Positions 9,830 through 18,546 of a stretch of DNA of 22,115 bases are shown piece by piece. Position 1 is the first letter of the stretch. Every line of letters starts with the position of its first letter. The notes beneath the pieces were generated by a model. That model was given only the letters and a program-made list of their open reading frames with translations, was not told the DNA's origin and made no database searches. The position numbers and the translations under genes were made by a program. Source of the DNA: Nemertoderma westbladi (lineage: Eukaryota; Xenacoelomorpha; Nemertodermatida; Nemertodermatidae); NCBI GenBank assembly GCA_032718475.1, contig JAUCBJ010004203.1, positions 1 through 22,115 on the forward strand. Reading direction: 5' to 3'.

Positions 9830-11829
9830 ATAGTGCATTGCTGCATATACCAGTTACCCAGGTATTATGGTGGCATTGGTGACACCTCATTCTCAACCAT
9901 ACCCTGTGTTGGTGCGATCCAACCGCTTGGCTACCCGCCTGGTCAACGTAGTGGCCATGGCCACTGGCCTGTGAATGCCGACTACACTTGGAAATTGAGG
10001 AGCTTATTTATGACTGGCCGAGTGATTTGGGGCGTGTTTACCTCTAGGTCTGCGGGTATTGATTGCACTACAATGAAGCCATATAAATCAACGAAAAGCA
10101 TAATATTTATATATTTACATTCATTACAAGGGCTAATTGAACTAAAACCAAGCTAATAATACACACATTAAATCGACAAGCCTAACAAATGAAGCTCATA
10201 AAAGTAAATCAGACAACATTATGTGTAATCCCCTATTACGCCAATTCAAATTTAATACTGTAATAATCCTAAAAATTTAAACTCATCGAAACGGTTTAAC
10301 AAATAGTACAACACGGTAATCCAGAGCTTTTAATATCTAGCTTAATATAGTGCAATTTATGTTATAAAGGGTTATACACAATGTGACCATTTGTATTCTG
10401 TCGTTGTTTGGCAATAAACCCTAACCCAAAAAAAACACTTTTTGAGAAATTAAACAAACACGTTTCCCCTAATTAAACATTTAAGACATTGTGAGAAACC
10501 GCTGCTAATGGGTTCTAAGGAAACTTACACGCCAACTTCGAATTTTTCAATAGAATAGGTGAGAGATGACGAAAAAGGAATTAAAATGATGAAATAAAAT
10601 TATAGGGTGTTTTGCCATTCCATGTGAGCTGATCTTTTGGAGATAGGGGGTGTTTAATCAAAGGTTCTGACTTGTTTTATATAGCATTTTGTATTACGTA
10701 TTTATTAGTTAGACTAAAATGAATATCCCGCCCTACAGCGTTACAGAGTAAAACATACCAACAGAGTAAAAAATATTATTAAATGATAAAGGATATTACT
10801 TATGGTGAATTCCTTAAATAATTGATAAAAAACGATTGATAAAATGAATAATTGAAAAAACCCTAAGGATAGGGTCATTTTATCAACTGAATTAACAAGG
10901 CAAAGCACCCTAGTATGGTATAATTTAGTTATGGGGTGTTTTGCCTCGAAGCTGTTGATTTGAGATGCTGCCATACGGTGTTTTAAGATTGAAAAAGTCA
11001 GATTTCGTCAAAGGAACACCCTATTTTTCTTGGTTTCATTGAAAAGAGCGTGTCAAGTTACCCCAATTGGTCAAATAATTTTTTTTAATTTCGAGATAGG
11101 GTGTATTGTCAAACAACGGCAGTATTAATAATAACTGAATAACCGACATTCGGATTAAAAGGGCCTTTCAAAAGATACAAACTTACATCTCTGTACTGTA
11201 CCGTTTAGCAGCAAAGGGTCACATTTACAACAACTGCAGCAGCTCCGGTGCGGTGGTTAGCTATCAGAATCAGACGCCATCGGGTAGAAGTGGAAGTAAG
11301 GTCACATATTGTGACAAAATTTATTACACTTTTAATGTTATTGTTATTACCTATGCACATTTTAAAAATCTTTATAGTTGGTCACATGTTAATGAATTTT
11401 AGACTCATTTTTATTTCAAATGTTTGAAACTTTTTAACGGTCATGAAATTTTAGAATTTTCCAAACATTTATGAACGGCACCTGAGCTGTAATACCTTAG
11501 AAATCTTTGTGAGTTGTCGTATTGATTAATATTGAATAAAACTAAAAGATTCTCTAATTGAAGTCTAAAATAGCGATGTGTCGTAATATTACAATTATTA
11601 CTCGTGAAATAAAATTCATAATTAATAAACTAGAACGTCATGATAAAAAAAAACAAGCCAAGACTATAAAGTCATTCAGTAATTAGGAATACCTCTTGAA
11701 TTAATTACATAAGTTTTGTGATTAAGTTTAAGTTCAAAAGTATTTTGTGATCAAAAATCGAATTCATCTGCCCGGAGGTACCAGAGACAAGTTTGTCTTA
11801 TGAAGCAAATTTAGTTCAGCAATCAAAGG
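9830..11829. other. Intronic DNA and 3' flank of the nested receptor gene
   Basis: No coding signature. The region from about 10600 to 11110 has several diverged copies of a GGGTGTTTTGCC / GAGATAGGGGTGTTT motif in both orientations (10605, 10643, 10934, 11013 inverted, 11093). GTCACATATTGTGAC at 11301-11315 is a short perfect inverted repeat. For the minus-strand receptor gene, AATAAA signals occur at 11415-11410 and 11325-11320, about 415 and 505 nt after its stop. These are candidate polyadenylation signals. Confidence 0.5.
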
Positions 11830-13446
11830 TCACTGATCCCAGATTTCAGTTAGTAAAGGTGGTAAATCTTTATCCTTTAGCTTGAGGTTGTAAAGGAAAT
11901 CGGTGTGCTTACTGTTTAATGTTCGCAACTCTGTGAGTTTCATTAGCATCTTCGGTAGAATGAAGGGCTCCTTGGGACGTTTCTTCTTAAGGTAGACCCT
12001 CAGTGTCTCAAGATACGGCTCCTGTATGCGGACAACCAGATCTGGGTTCACCAGATTCGGTCTGTCCGACGCCAGTATACATATCGCTATGAGCAACGCG
12101 TACTCAACCGAATCGAGGCAGACGGAGACCATCCCCCGACTGAACTCGAACATTGGGGCCACGAACTCGCTCAACCCGCTCGACACCAGTTCCTCGCGAT
12201 GAAACATTCGTCCGGAAGCGAATCGAACCGCGTCTGTAACCGGATCAAACTGTTCAGCTGTCTGGATCAACATGACCTCAACCGAAGCCGCTTTCAGTAA
12301 AACTATTTGATCTTCACGGCTTAGTTGAAGGAATCCAGGGACCCTCTTTGTGAACTCAACTATAGATTGGATACTTAGAATCGTAGTTTCTGTGATATGA
12401 GTGAACATCAATTGCTGAGCCTCTTCTCCTGAGATTTTGCTGAGATCCTGAGGCCATTCTGTTACCCTACCAAGGTCTGTCTGGGACGGCATTATGTACT
12501 GTTGCTTGGCGGCGACAACGTGTTCGATCAACTCGTTTTGCGCCGGGGTCAGACATACTACCGGCTCGACACTGGCGACAGACTGGGGGCTGGGTCCACC
12601 GCTGGAACCGGTACTGGTTGTCTCTGATAAATCAGTGGGGGTCCCCGGTTGCCGTTGCTTCATCAATCTGCGCTGTCGTTTCGACCTGCATTGCTCCTCA
12701 GTGAGCAGACACTCAGGTAACATTCCGACTTCTCGGCACTTTCGCAAGCGACACTCTTGGCACTTTCTACGCATGTACATATCCATTTCACATTGCCCCC
12801 CGCGGGTGCATTTATAAACGGCGTTCTTTGTTATGCTGCGTCGGAAAAACCCTTTGCAACCCTCACAACTCAATGCGTTGTAATGAAACCCGGAAGCTTT
12901 GTCGCCGCATATCCAACACAACTCCTCACCCATTGGCTGCATGGGCGGGGACATGGTAGCGTCAATAGCAACCCCGCCATGGGCGCACGCAGATAGGTCG
13001 TAGGTCGCCTCGAGTTTAACCAATAAAGGATCCCTTACAGGTTTACCGAATTCTGAGCCATTGGACGAGGGGCTGCTGTCGCTAGGGGATACGATACCTG
13101 TGTCGCCAGGTATGGGATGCTGGGTTGGGGAGGGCGTCAGTCGTTTGCCGGTGGGGCCCAGGTGTTGATTGGCAGCTTGGGATCCACTGGCTAGGGGAGT
13201 GGTACTTGATACGATACCGGGTTGTCCATTTGTTACTGTAGTCATCGTATCTCCATGGTGACCCGGTATAGTATAGGCAGTGCTGAGCGGGCCTATCTGA
13301 CTTGTTGGATACCCAAATCTCTGCTGCATCGAGTAATCACTCGGCACTTCCGGTACCGGGACACCACTTTGGAATTGGTTAGGTGGACTCGGACTCTTCA
13401 TTTGTGTCTCAGAGTTTGAGTGGTAACTGTCGTCACCTCTCTCCAT
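11830..13446 (-). CDS. NR1H: LXR-like nuclear receptor (NR1H subfamily), intronless
   Basis: A complete 538-residue receptor in one exon. The N-terminal A/B region (1-175) is Ser/Pro/Gln-rich with a sumoylation-type VKLE at 143-146. The DNA-binding domain (about 177-245) has zinc cysteines 177, 180, 194, 197 and 213, 219, 229, 232, and P-box CEGCKG. The hinge follows to about 298. The ligand-binding domain (about 299-538) carries the signature EFTKRVPGFLQLSREDQIVLLK-type helix 3-5 (364-385) and ends in the AF-2 helix LPPLLTEIWD. His514 and Trp536 keep the 22-residue spacing of the LXR His/Trp pair contacted by oxysterols. The DBD mixes LXR (CGDKASGFHYN) and FXR (RRSITKNAVYKC) features, while the LBD is closest to LXR. 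Family members act in the nucleus as RXR heterodimers on lipid-metabolism genes. The start ATG has A at -3 and G at +4, with an in-frame TAA seven codons upstream (13464-13462). LXR genes normally have about eight coding exons. The gene is GC-richer than its surroundings. Confidence 0.93.
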   Translation of the reverse strand: MERGDDSYHSNSETQMKSPSPPNQFQSGVPVPEVPSDYSMQQRFGYPTSQIGPLSTAYTIPGHHGDTMTTVTNGQPGIVSSTTPLASGSQAANQHLGPTGKRLTPSPTQHPIPGDTGIVSPSDSSPSSNGSEFGKPVRDPLLVKLEATYDLSACAHGGVAIDATMSPPMQPMGEELCWICGDKASGFHYNALSCEGCKGFFRRSITKNAVYKCTRGGQCEMDMYMRRKCQECRLRKCREVGMLPECLLTEEQCRSKRQRRLMKQRQPGTPTDLSETTSTGSSGGPSPQSVASVEPVVCLTPAQNELIEHVVAAKQQYIMPSQTDLGRVTEWPQDLSKISGEEAQQLMFTHITETTILSIQSIVEFTKRVPGFLQLSREDQIVLLKAASVEVMLIQTAEQFDPVTDAVRFASGRMFHREELVSSGLSEFVAPMFEFSRGMVSVCLDSVEYALLIAICILASDRPNLVNPDLVVRIQEPYLETLRVYLKKKRPKEPFILPKMLMKLTELRTLNSKHTDFLYNLKLKDKDLPPLLTEIWDQ

Positions 13447-13504
13447 TGTCCGATTGCAGGATTATACCAGCTACCAGCTAACCACAGCATAAACTAAGGG
13501 TTTC

Positions 13505-13545
13505 CGGGATATATGAATATATATTTTTTTTAATTATTACCGTAC
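13505..13545 (-). promoter_or_regulatory. Possible TATA-like element of the receptor gene
   Basis: A run of AT with ATATATATTTTTTTTAATTA on the + strand, about 60-90 bp upstream of the receptor ATG when read on the minus strand. It could act as a TATA-type promoter with a very short 5' UTR. It may equally be plain AT-rich DNA with the true start further up or in an upstream noncoding exon. Confidence 0.2.
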
Positions 13546-13559
13546 CGTACTGTATTAGA

Positions 13560-14480
13560 ATATTAGATGTTCCGTATTTATTACCGGTACTGTCAGACTG
13601 TATTAGGTCTAGCAGTCTCAATTGGTCTGCCCTCTGCCTGCCGGCTGGCCGGTATTATGTATTCTGAACTTCAACTACACCACAGCACCATGTCCTGGAA
13701 TAGTTTATAGTGTTGTTATTCAGGCAGTCAGCGAGTCAGGTACCGGTACCAGCCTGCGTGTCCTCCAGGCTGCAAACCACCACTGAACCTCGCACAACGC
13801 CCGCGCACAATTTTTTAGCAGCGCAATATTGGACCATATACCGCGCATGCGACGAAAAACAAACGCGCACACTACCAGTACCGGTACCGGTAGGCCCTAC
13901 ATTTTAACAATATAAAATAAAAAAGTAAAAGAAACGCGAGCGAAGTGCAGAAGTGAGCGAAATTTTTTCATTAACAATACAAAATGAAAAAGAGACGCGA
14001 GCAAAACTCAAAGTGTGAAAGTGAGCGAAATTTTGATATTTTAACAATGTAAAATGAAAAAGAAACGTGCTGCCGTGAGCAAAACTGCAAAACTCAAAGT
14101 GAGCGAAAATTATAGGCCTACATTTTAACAAAGCAAAATGGAAAAGAAAAGCGACCGAAGCGAGCGAAATTTTTTGTGGCAAATTATTTTTCTCACTTTG
14201 CATTGCATGCCCTTTATAGCTTAGGCAGCTAGGCCTACCGTATGCTTTATTTTTTTTACACCTCATCCGCGCACTTTATGACTTTTAATCTCTTGCACAT
14301 AATTACAGTATTACCGCCTGATTGAGGTACCGGTACGTCTTGTCGTCAGTGCCAATACAATTACAATATCCATACCGGGTCCGGTACCACTGGCAACTGG
14401 CAGACTGGTAGGCCTAACGACGACAGTGCTACTGCAGTACTGGCAACTGGTGTACTGGTAATTTTATATTTGAGGCTGTT
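13560..14480. promoter_or_regulatory. Upstream region rich in TACCGGTA palindromes
   Basis: Upstream of the receptor start there are many copies of CCGGTAC/GTACCGG. They include the perfect palindromes GGTACCGGTACC (13739-13750) and TACCGGTACCGGTA (13879-13892), with further copies near 13582, 14328, 14380 and 14390. Clustering here suggests either a local simple-sequence expansion or repeated binding sites. A role in expression of the nested gene is only inferred from position. Confidence 0.35.
13901..14169. repeat. Four-copy degenerate tandem repeat (63-75 bp)
   Basis: Each copy starts (A)TTTTAACAAT..AAAATGAAAAAGAAACG and the first three end in AGTGAGCGAAA (13952, 14020, 14098), with a variant CGAGCGAAA at 14161. 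Copies start near 13901, 13970, 14038 and 14122. Divergence between copies is clear. They lie 450-720 bp upstream of the receptor ATG. The GAAAAAGAAAC core resembles an interferon-regulatory-factor site, but this may be chance. Confidence 0.8.
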
Positions 14481-14686
14481 CCGCTGTTTGGTACCAGTAG
14501 ACAGGTCTCTACGGCCCTACCTAACCTACCAGTCATCCGGTACTTTTTATTAAAAAAGTTAGCTACGGCATATAATGCTGTAGTGCTGCCATGTACCACA
14601 TCACCGTAATAAAATGCAGAAACAGAGAAATGTAGGCCCTACGGTGCCTGATTGCAGCCAATTATTTATATTTTTAAATTTTTATT
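14170..14686. other. Non-coding spacer
   Basis: No gene seen. It holds scattered ACTGGCAACTGG/TACTGGTA short repeats (14390-14460) and CCGGTACC motifs, then AT-rich sequence up to the minisatellite. Confidence 0.5.
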
Positions 14687-15005
14687 CACCCGGATGAAAA
14701 ACATTTATCACCCGGGTGAAAAACATTTATCACCCGGGTGAAAAACATTTATCACCCGGGTGAAAAACATTTATCACCCGGCTGAAAAACATTTACCGCC
14801 CTGGTGAAAAACCTTTTTCACCCAGGTGAAAAACATTTATCACACGGGTGAAAAACATTTATAGACCTGGTGAAAAACAGTTATCACCCGGCTGAAAAAC
14901 ATTTACAACCCGGGTGAAAAACATTTATCATCCTATGGTGAAAAATATTTATCACCCGGTTTGAAAACATTTATCACCCTGGTGAAAAACATTTATCACC
15001 CGGTG
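14687..15005. repeat. 22-bp minisatellite with palindromic CACCCGGGTG core
   Basis: About 14.5 copies of a 22-bp unit: CACCCGGGTG followed by AAAAACATTTAT. The core is a perfect 10-bp palindrome in the best copies (14709-14770), and in diverged copies the two halves often vary (CACCCGGCTG, CGCCCTGGTG, CACCCTGGTG). Related sequence resumes on the far side of the retrotransposon at 18503-18546 and 18825-18857, so the original locus was larger. Confidence 0.95.
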
Positions 15006-15023
15006 TAGCAGAGAATTTCCAGA

Positions 15024-15047
15024 CCCCCCCCCCCCCCCCCCCCCCCC
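15024..15047. repeat. Poly-C tract (24 C)
   Basis: Pure C-run lying between the end of the minisatellite and the flank of the retrotransposon insertion (15054). Confidence 0.95.
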
Positions 15048-15077
15048 TAAAATTCACCCTCGGTTAAAATTCACTAG

Positions 15078-15112
15078 TGTAATGTAATGTAATGTAATGT
15101 AATGTAATGTAA
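15078..15112. repeat. (TGTAA)7 microsatellite, 3' tail of the retrotransposon
   Basis: Seven perfect pentanucleotide copies directly abutting the flank CACTAG (ends 15077). On the element's strand this is the terminal (TTACA)n tail. Confidence 0.85.
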
Positions 15113-15420
15113 TTGCACTCCAAATAATTGCACCGACAAATAAAATAATTAATTATTTAAAATTAATCTTAATCTTAATGACATACATATTCACAAAATG
15201 AAATTGAATTAGACCTTTAATTAAACAATTATATGTATGGAGGGAGAAGATAACCCAGGCAATGTTGCACTTACGAGCGTATCTCTATTGGAATTAAGTA
15301 AAAATATTGCAAACTAAAAAAAATAAAATGGTAAAACACGGTCAGTCATTATGAACAGAGAAAATATAAAAAAAATCAAAATCAAATCAAAATACGAGGC
15401 GGGGTATAATGTGTGCATAT

Positions 15421-17616
15421 TTAAACAAAATGACACAAGTGACTAAAATCAATATGACGTATATGGCAATTAAAAATATACAAATTACGTGCATTAACGG
15501 CATCTGAGGGCAAGGAATTCCACACGGATACTATACGGCTGGCAAAACGATTTCTGACAACGACTAGCCTGCTAGGCTGAGCAAACAGTTTCCTGTTATG
15601 GCCTCGCAAACCTTGCCGTTGCACATGCGAGAAAAAATCGTTAAAATGAAGGTCAATGTTATTGTGACAAATATTATAAACCATACGGATATCAAAAATA
15701 ATTCGCCTAACTTCTAATGGTTGGAGTTTCAAGTGTATTAATCTATTAGAGTAACTGTTATCTATGTGTGTTAACTGACATCTTGAAAACAATCGTCTGG
15801 TGAAATATCGTTGGACGCGCTCAACCAATTTTATATTAAAAATTTGGTGAGGAGACCAAACCACGGTACAGTACTCTAGCAGTGGGCGAACATACGCCTT
15901 ATAAGCCGTAATAAGTACGTTGACATTAGAAGTGTGGAAGCACCTAAATATTATATTGCACATTTTATACGCCTTGGATACTTGTTGGCTGCAGTATTTG
16001 CTGAAACGCAGATTTTTGGTGACGATAATACCTAGGTCCTTACAACTCTCCTTGAGTTCTAGAATAGAACCGTTGAGAGTGTACTCACTCGGTGTGCGTG
16101 TACCAAGGTGAAGTACATGACATTTGTGAGCAGCGACATTGAGCTGCCAGGTTTTACTCCAACTGGCTAATCTATCCAACGCATTTTGAATGTTTGCCGG
16201 ATTATTACTGTTTCCATATAATTTTAAATCGTCAGCAAATAGTTTGCAACCTACATTTGTAAATTCCGAAGGCAAATCGTTTACAAAAACTAGGAACAAA
16301 ATCGGCCCCAAGACGCTTCCTTGGGGTGTTCCTGATTTGACGTCAACATAATCTGAGTATTTGTATCCAACTAAAACACGTTGACTACGATTAGCTAAGA
16401 AGGCGACTATCCAGTCAAATAGATTACCTGAAATCCCATACGCGGCCAGTTTTTGTAAAAGTTTAGAGTGTACCACCTTATCGAAGGCCTTCTCGAAGTC
16501 GATATAAATAATATCGATGTTCTGTTTATTATCTAATAATTTGTACCAATCGTTCGTGCACTCGAGGAGATGAGTTGCAGTTGAGCGGCGTTTGAGAAAG
16601 CCGTGTTGATTTTTAGAAATTAGGCCATTCGAAAGTAGGTACTTTAAAAGTTCATTTTTAATACAAGTTTCCATTATTTTGCAGGCAATGCAAGTCAAAG
16701 AAATTGGCCGGTAGTTGTATGGGTTGGACGGGTCATCTTTCTTGAACAGGGGTACTACAATTGCTGTAAGCCAGATATTGGGTAACACATGTAAACTGAA
16801 AGATATTTCAAACATAACAGACAAAGGCGTTGCTAGCTGTGTAGCCAAACTACGGTATAATAAGCTAGGCATTCCATCTGGTGTTGAGCCAGACTTTGAT
16901 GGTAGGTCTCGTAAAATCTTAAGTACTACACTGGGATTAAAAGTAATGTCGCTAATATGTGTATTATTTGGCACCGCACGACTGAAAGGGGGGAAATTAC
17001 CATCATCGTTACAGTAATTCTCTGCCAGAACCTTCGAAAAAATCCTGGCTTTAATTGCGTCGTCAACGATCACATCACCTTTGAAATTCAAAGGGGCAAC
17101 TCCAGATTTATAATTTCTCTTGGAACTAATGTAGCTAAAAATAGCGTTTGGACGGCCTGAGGTTAAAATCTTATTTTCTCTCAGACACAAATTCCTAAAT
17201 ATTGTTCTAGAAATTTCCTTCGCACACCTATTGTAAGCTAGGTTACCCTGTGGTGTGTGCCGCCTTTTCCATAGTAATTTCTTTTTTCGTTGAAGTTGCC
17301 TAATGTGATCGGGATAACGTTTTCTAAAAGAAACAGGAATATCTTTGCATGGAATAAAACGCGTTATACCAGCGTTAACAACATTATAAAAAGCAATCCA
17401 ATAATCATCTACTGTATTACATGATTCAAAATTGCAATGCCAATCTTGAGTATCTAAAAAGGAAGAAAATGCTACATAGTCGCCGTTCTTATAATCTAAA
17501 TAATGTACAGGTTCACTATTTACAAACTGATAGGGACCACATAGATTAAAAAATACAGATGAATTTGTTGACAAGTTGGGTGAACCCCGCCTCGTGTACA
17601 CAATTAAAAAAGGCAT
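15421..17616 (-). pseudogene. Retrotransposon reverse transcriptase ORF
   Basis: A 731-residue open frame from its first ATG. RT landmarks in order are NYRPIS (301-306), GFLKRRSTATHLL (339-351), the catalytic palm motif IDFEKAFD with Asp373, GTPQGSVLGP (429-438) and FADD (460-463) with the two catalytic Asp. A thumb and C-terminal region follow. The RT itself looks intact and could once have copied its RNA into DNA. The first 30 or so residues (MPFLIVYTRR...) overlap the endonuclease frame out of register and are not native. Real homology begins near NSEPVHYLDY (residue 33). The endonuclease end that should precede it, with the SDH motif, is missing, so this is the 3' part of a broken ORF2. 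Confidence 0.9.
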
Positions 17617-18180
17617 TATATATATCAGAGTCAGGAAAGGTCATTGCCTCCCAGTTAAAATCACGAAAATTAAAATCGCCGAAACAAACAATGGGGTAAT
17701 TTACATCTGATAGATTAGATATACAATCACAAAATAAATTAACATAATCAATGGTACTGCATACCACACTGTTGCTGCGATAAGCACAAATTAATCTTGT
17801 TGGGGCGTCACCGAGAATATCAACAGCAATTATTTCACAATCGTCATACTTTTTGTCAGGGAAAATTCTAGAACATTTTAAAGCCTTAGCCTTATCAATT
17901 ATTATGGCCACACCACCGCCGGTGGTGCTGACACGGTCCTTTCTAAAGATATGAAAACGATTATGATCTACAACCATTGCATCGGTAATACTCTCACGCA
18001 ACCAACTTTCCGTAATACCAACCACTGTGTGACCAGATGTGTCTAAAAAATGCGTTAAATCATGTAATTTGTTGCCGATACTCTGGCAATTCATAGTACA
18101 ACAACTCAAATAAGTCGAATTGGTGGGGGCTGTGCTCGAAGTATTAATTAAGTTTATATCTTCTCCCGTTAGTAGTTTCC
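17546..18180 (-). pseudogene. Retrotransposon endonuclease domain, truncated
   Basis: The apurinic-like endonuclease frame reads LSCCTMNCQS near its start, then GITESWL with the catalytic Glu, RKDR..GGGVAI, LICAYRSN, and FGDFNF with the catalytic Asp/Asn. It stops at 17546 soon after GFTQLVN, where family members continue through a TLDL...SDH segment. The SDH catalytic motif is absent, and the RT portion resumes in another frame. Internal deletion plus frameshift is the simplest reading. The frame is open upstream of 18109 through the ORF1 end (GKLLTGEDINL), so it overlaps ORF1 in a different register. No ATG is obvious before residue M in TMNCQS. Confidence 0.8.
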
Positions 18181-18462
18181 CGACATAATGGAGGAACCAT
18201 CGTCGGAGACTAGATTGTCGGCGGAACCATCGTCGGAGACTAGATTGTCGGCGGAACCATCGTCGGAGACCCGATTGTCGGCGGAACCATCGTCGGAGAC
18301 CCGATTGACGGCGGAACCATCGTCGGGGACCTGACCATCCACTTGCGCCGTTGGCGAGGTGTCCAAGGGAACATCACGTTGGATTGGAACATGAGAACCA
18401 TGGCTACGGGAAACGGGGGTCGATCGAAGGCCGCTCCGCAACTGTTTCCTTCTAGATTCCAT
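18169..18462 (-). CDS. Short ORF1-like frame of the retrotransposon with decapeptide repeats
   Basis: 97 residues from ATG 18462 to TAA. The N-terminal half is basic (ESRRKQLRSGLRS) and Pro/Ser-rich. The C-terminal half consists of five imperfect ten-residue repeats of the type VSDDGSADNL, encoded by a 30-bp minisatellite. It overlaps the endonuclease frame by about 12 bp. CR1-type elements encode a nucleic-acid-binding ORF1 here, but I see no zinc knuckle or esterase motif. It may be a truncated or degenerate ORF1, or not expressed. Confidence 0.45.
   Translation of the reverse strand: MESRRKQLRSGLRSTPVSRSHGSHVPIQRDVPLDTSPTAQVDGQVPDDGSAVNRVSDDGSADNRVSDDGSADNLVSDDGSADNLVSDDGSSIMSGNY
18191..18340. 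repeat. 30-bp minisatellite, five copies
   Basis: Tandem units beginning G(A/C)GGAACCATCGTCGG at 18191, 18221, 18251, 18281 and 18311. The unit length of 30 bp keeps the ORF1-like frame open on the minus strand. Divergence is limited to a few sites (TAGATTGTCG / CCGATTGTCG / CCGATTGACG). Confidence 0.95.
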
Positions 18463-18503
18463 GTGCTTTAGTGCATGGGTGTATTAGTGGGGGGTGTATT
18501 TAT

Positions 18504-18546
18504 CACCCCCCGGTTAGAATTCACTAGGGTATTTTAACCGGGGGTG
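18504..18546. repeat. Inverted repeat at the retrotransposon flank
   Basis: CACCCCCCGGTTAGAAT (18504-18520) pairs with ATTTTAACCGGGGGTG (18531-18546) across a 10-nt loop (TCACTAGGGT). The left flank at 15054-15077 retains only the first arm plus part of the loop, which marks this palindrome as the insertion target. Confidence 0.8.

Larger units (their letters stand above)
15078..18502 (-). mobile_element. CR1/L2-like non-LTR retrotransposon, defective
   Basis: The minus-strand order is: short 5' leader, ORF1-like frame (18462-18169), endonuclease frame (18180-17546), reverse transcriptase frame (to 15421), 3' UTR of about 310 bp, and a (TTACA)7 tail (15112-15078). A simple-repeat 3' end instead of poly-A is typical of the CR1/L2 group. 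Flanks are near-identical: 15054-15077 against 18503-18527, with two substitutions and one indel over about 24 bp. They can be read as a target-site duplication. The coding region is broken between endonuclease and RT, so this copy is inactive. It sits antisense to BIRC6 and on the same strand as the nested receptor gene. Confidence 0.8.

Noticed and set aside
9821-10156. 111-codon ORF at the right end of the foldback element
   Set aside because: No homology recognised, begins in the flank, and ends in AT-rich sequence. Judged a chance frame.
12494-13419. Plus-strand ORFs opposite the receptor gene
   Set aside because: Shadows of the receptor coding sequence with no independent signature.
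13904-14266. 120-codon minus-strand ORF over the four-copy repeat
   Set aside because: Low-complexity Phe/Leu/His-rich translation of a tandem repeat that diverges without respect to codons.
15920-17160. Plus-strand ORFs opposite the reverse transcriptase
   Set aside because: Shadows of the retrotransposon coding strand.
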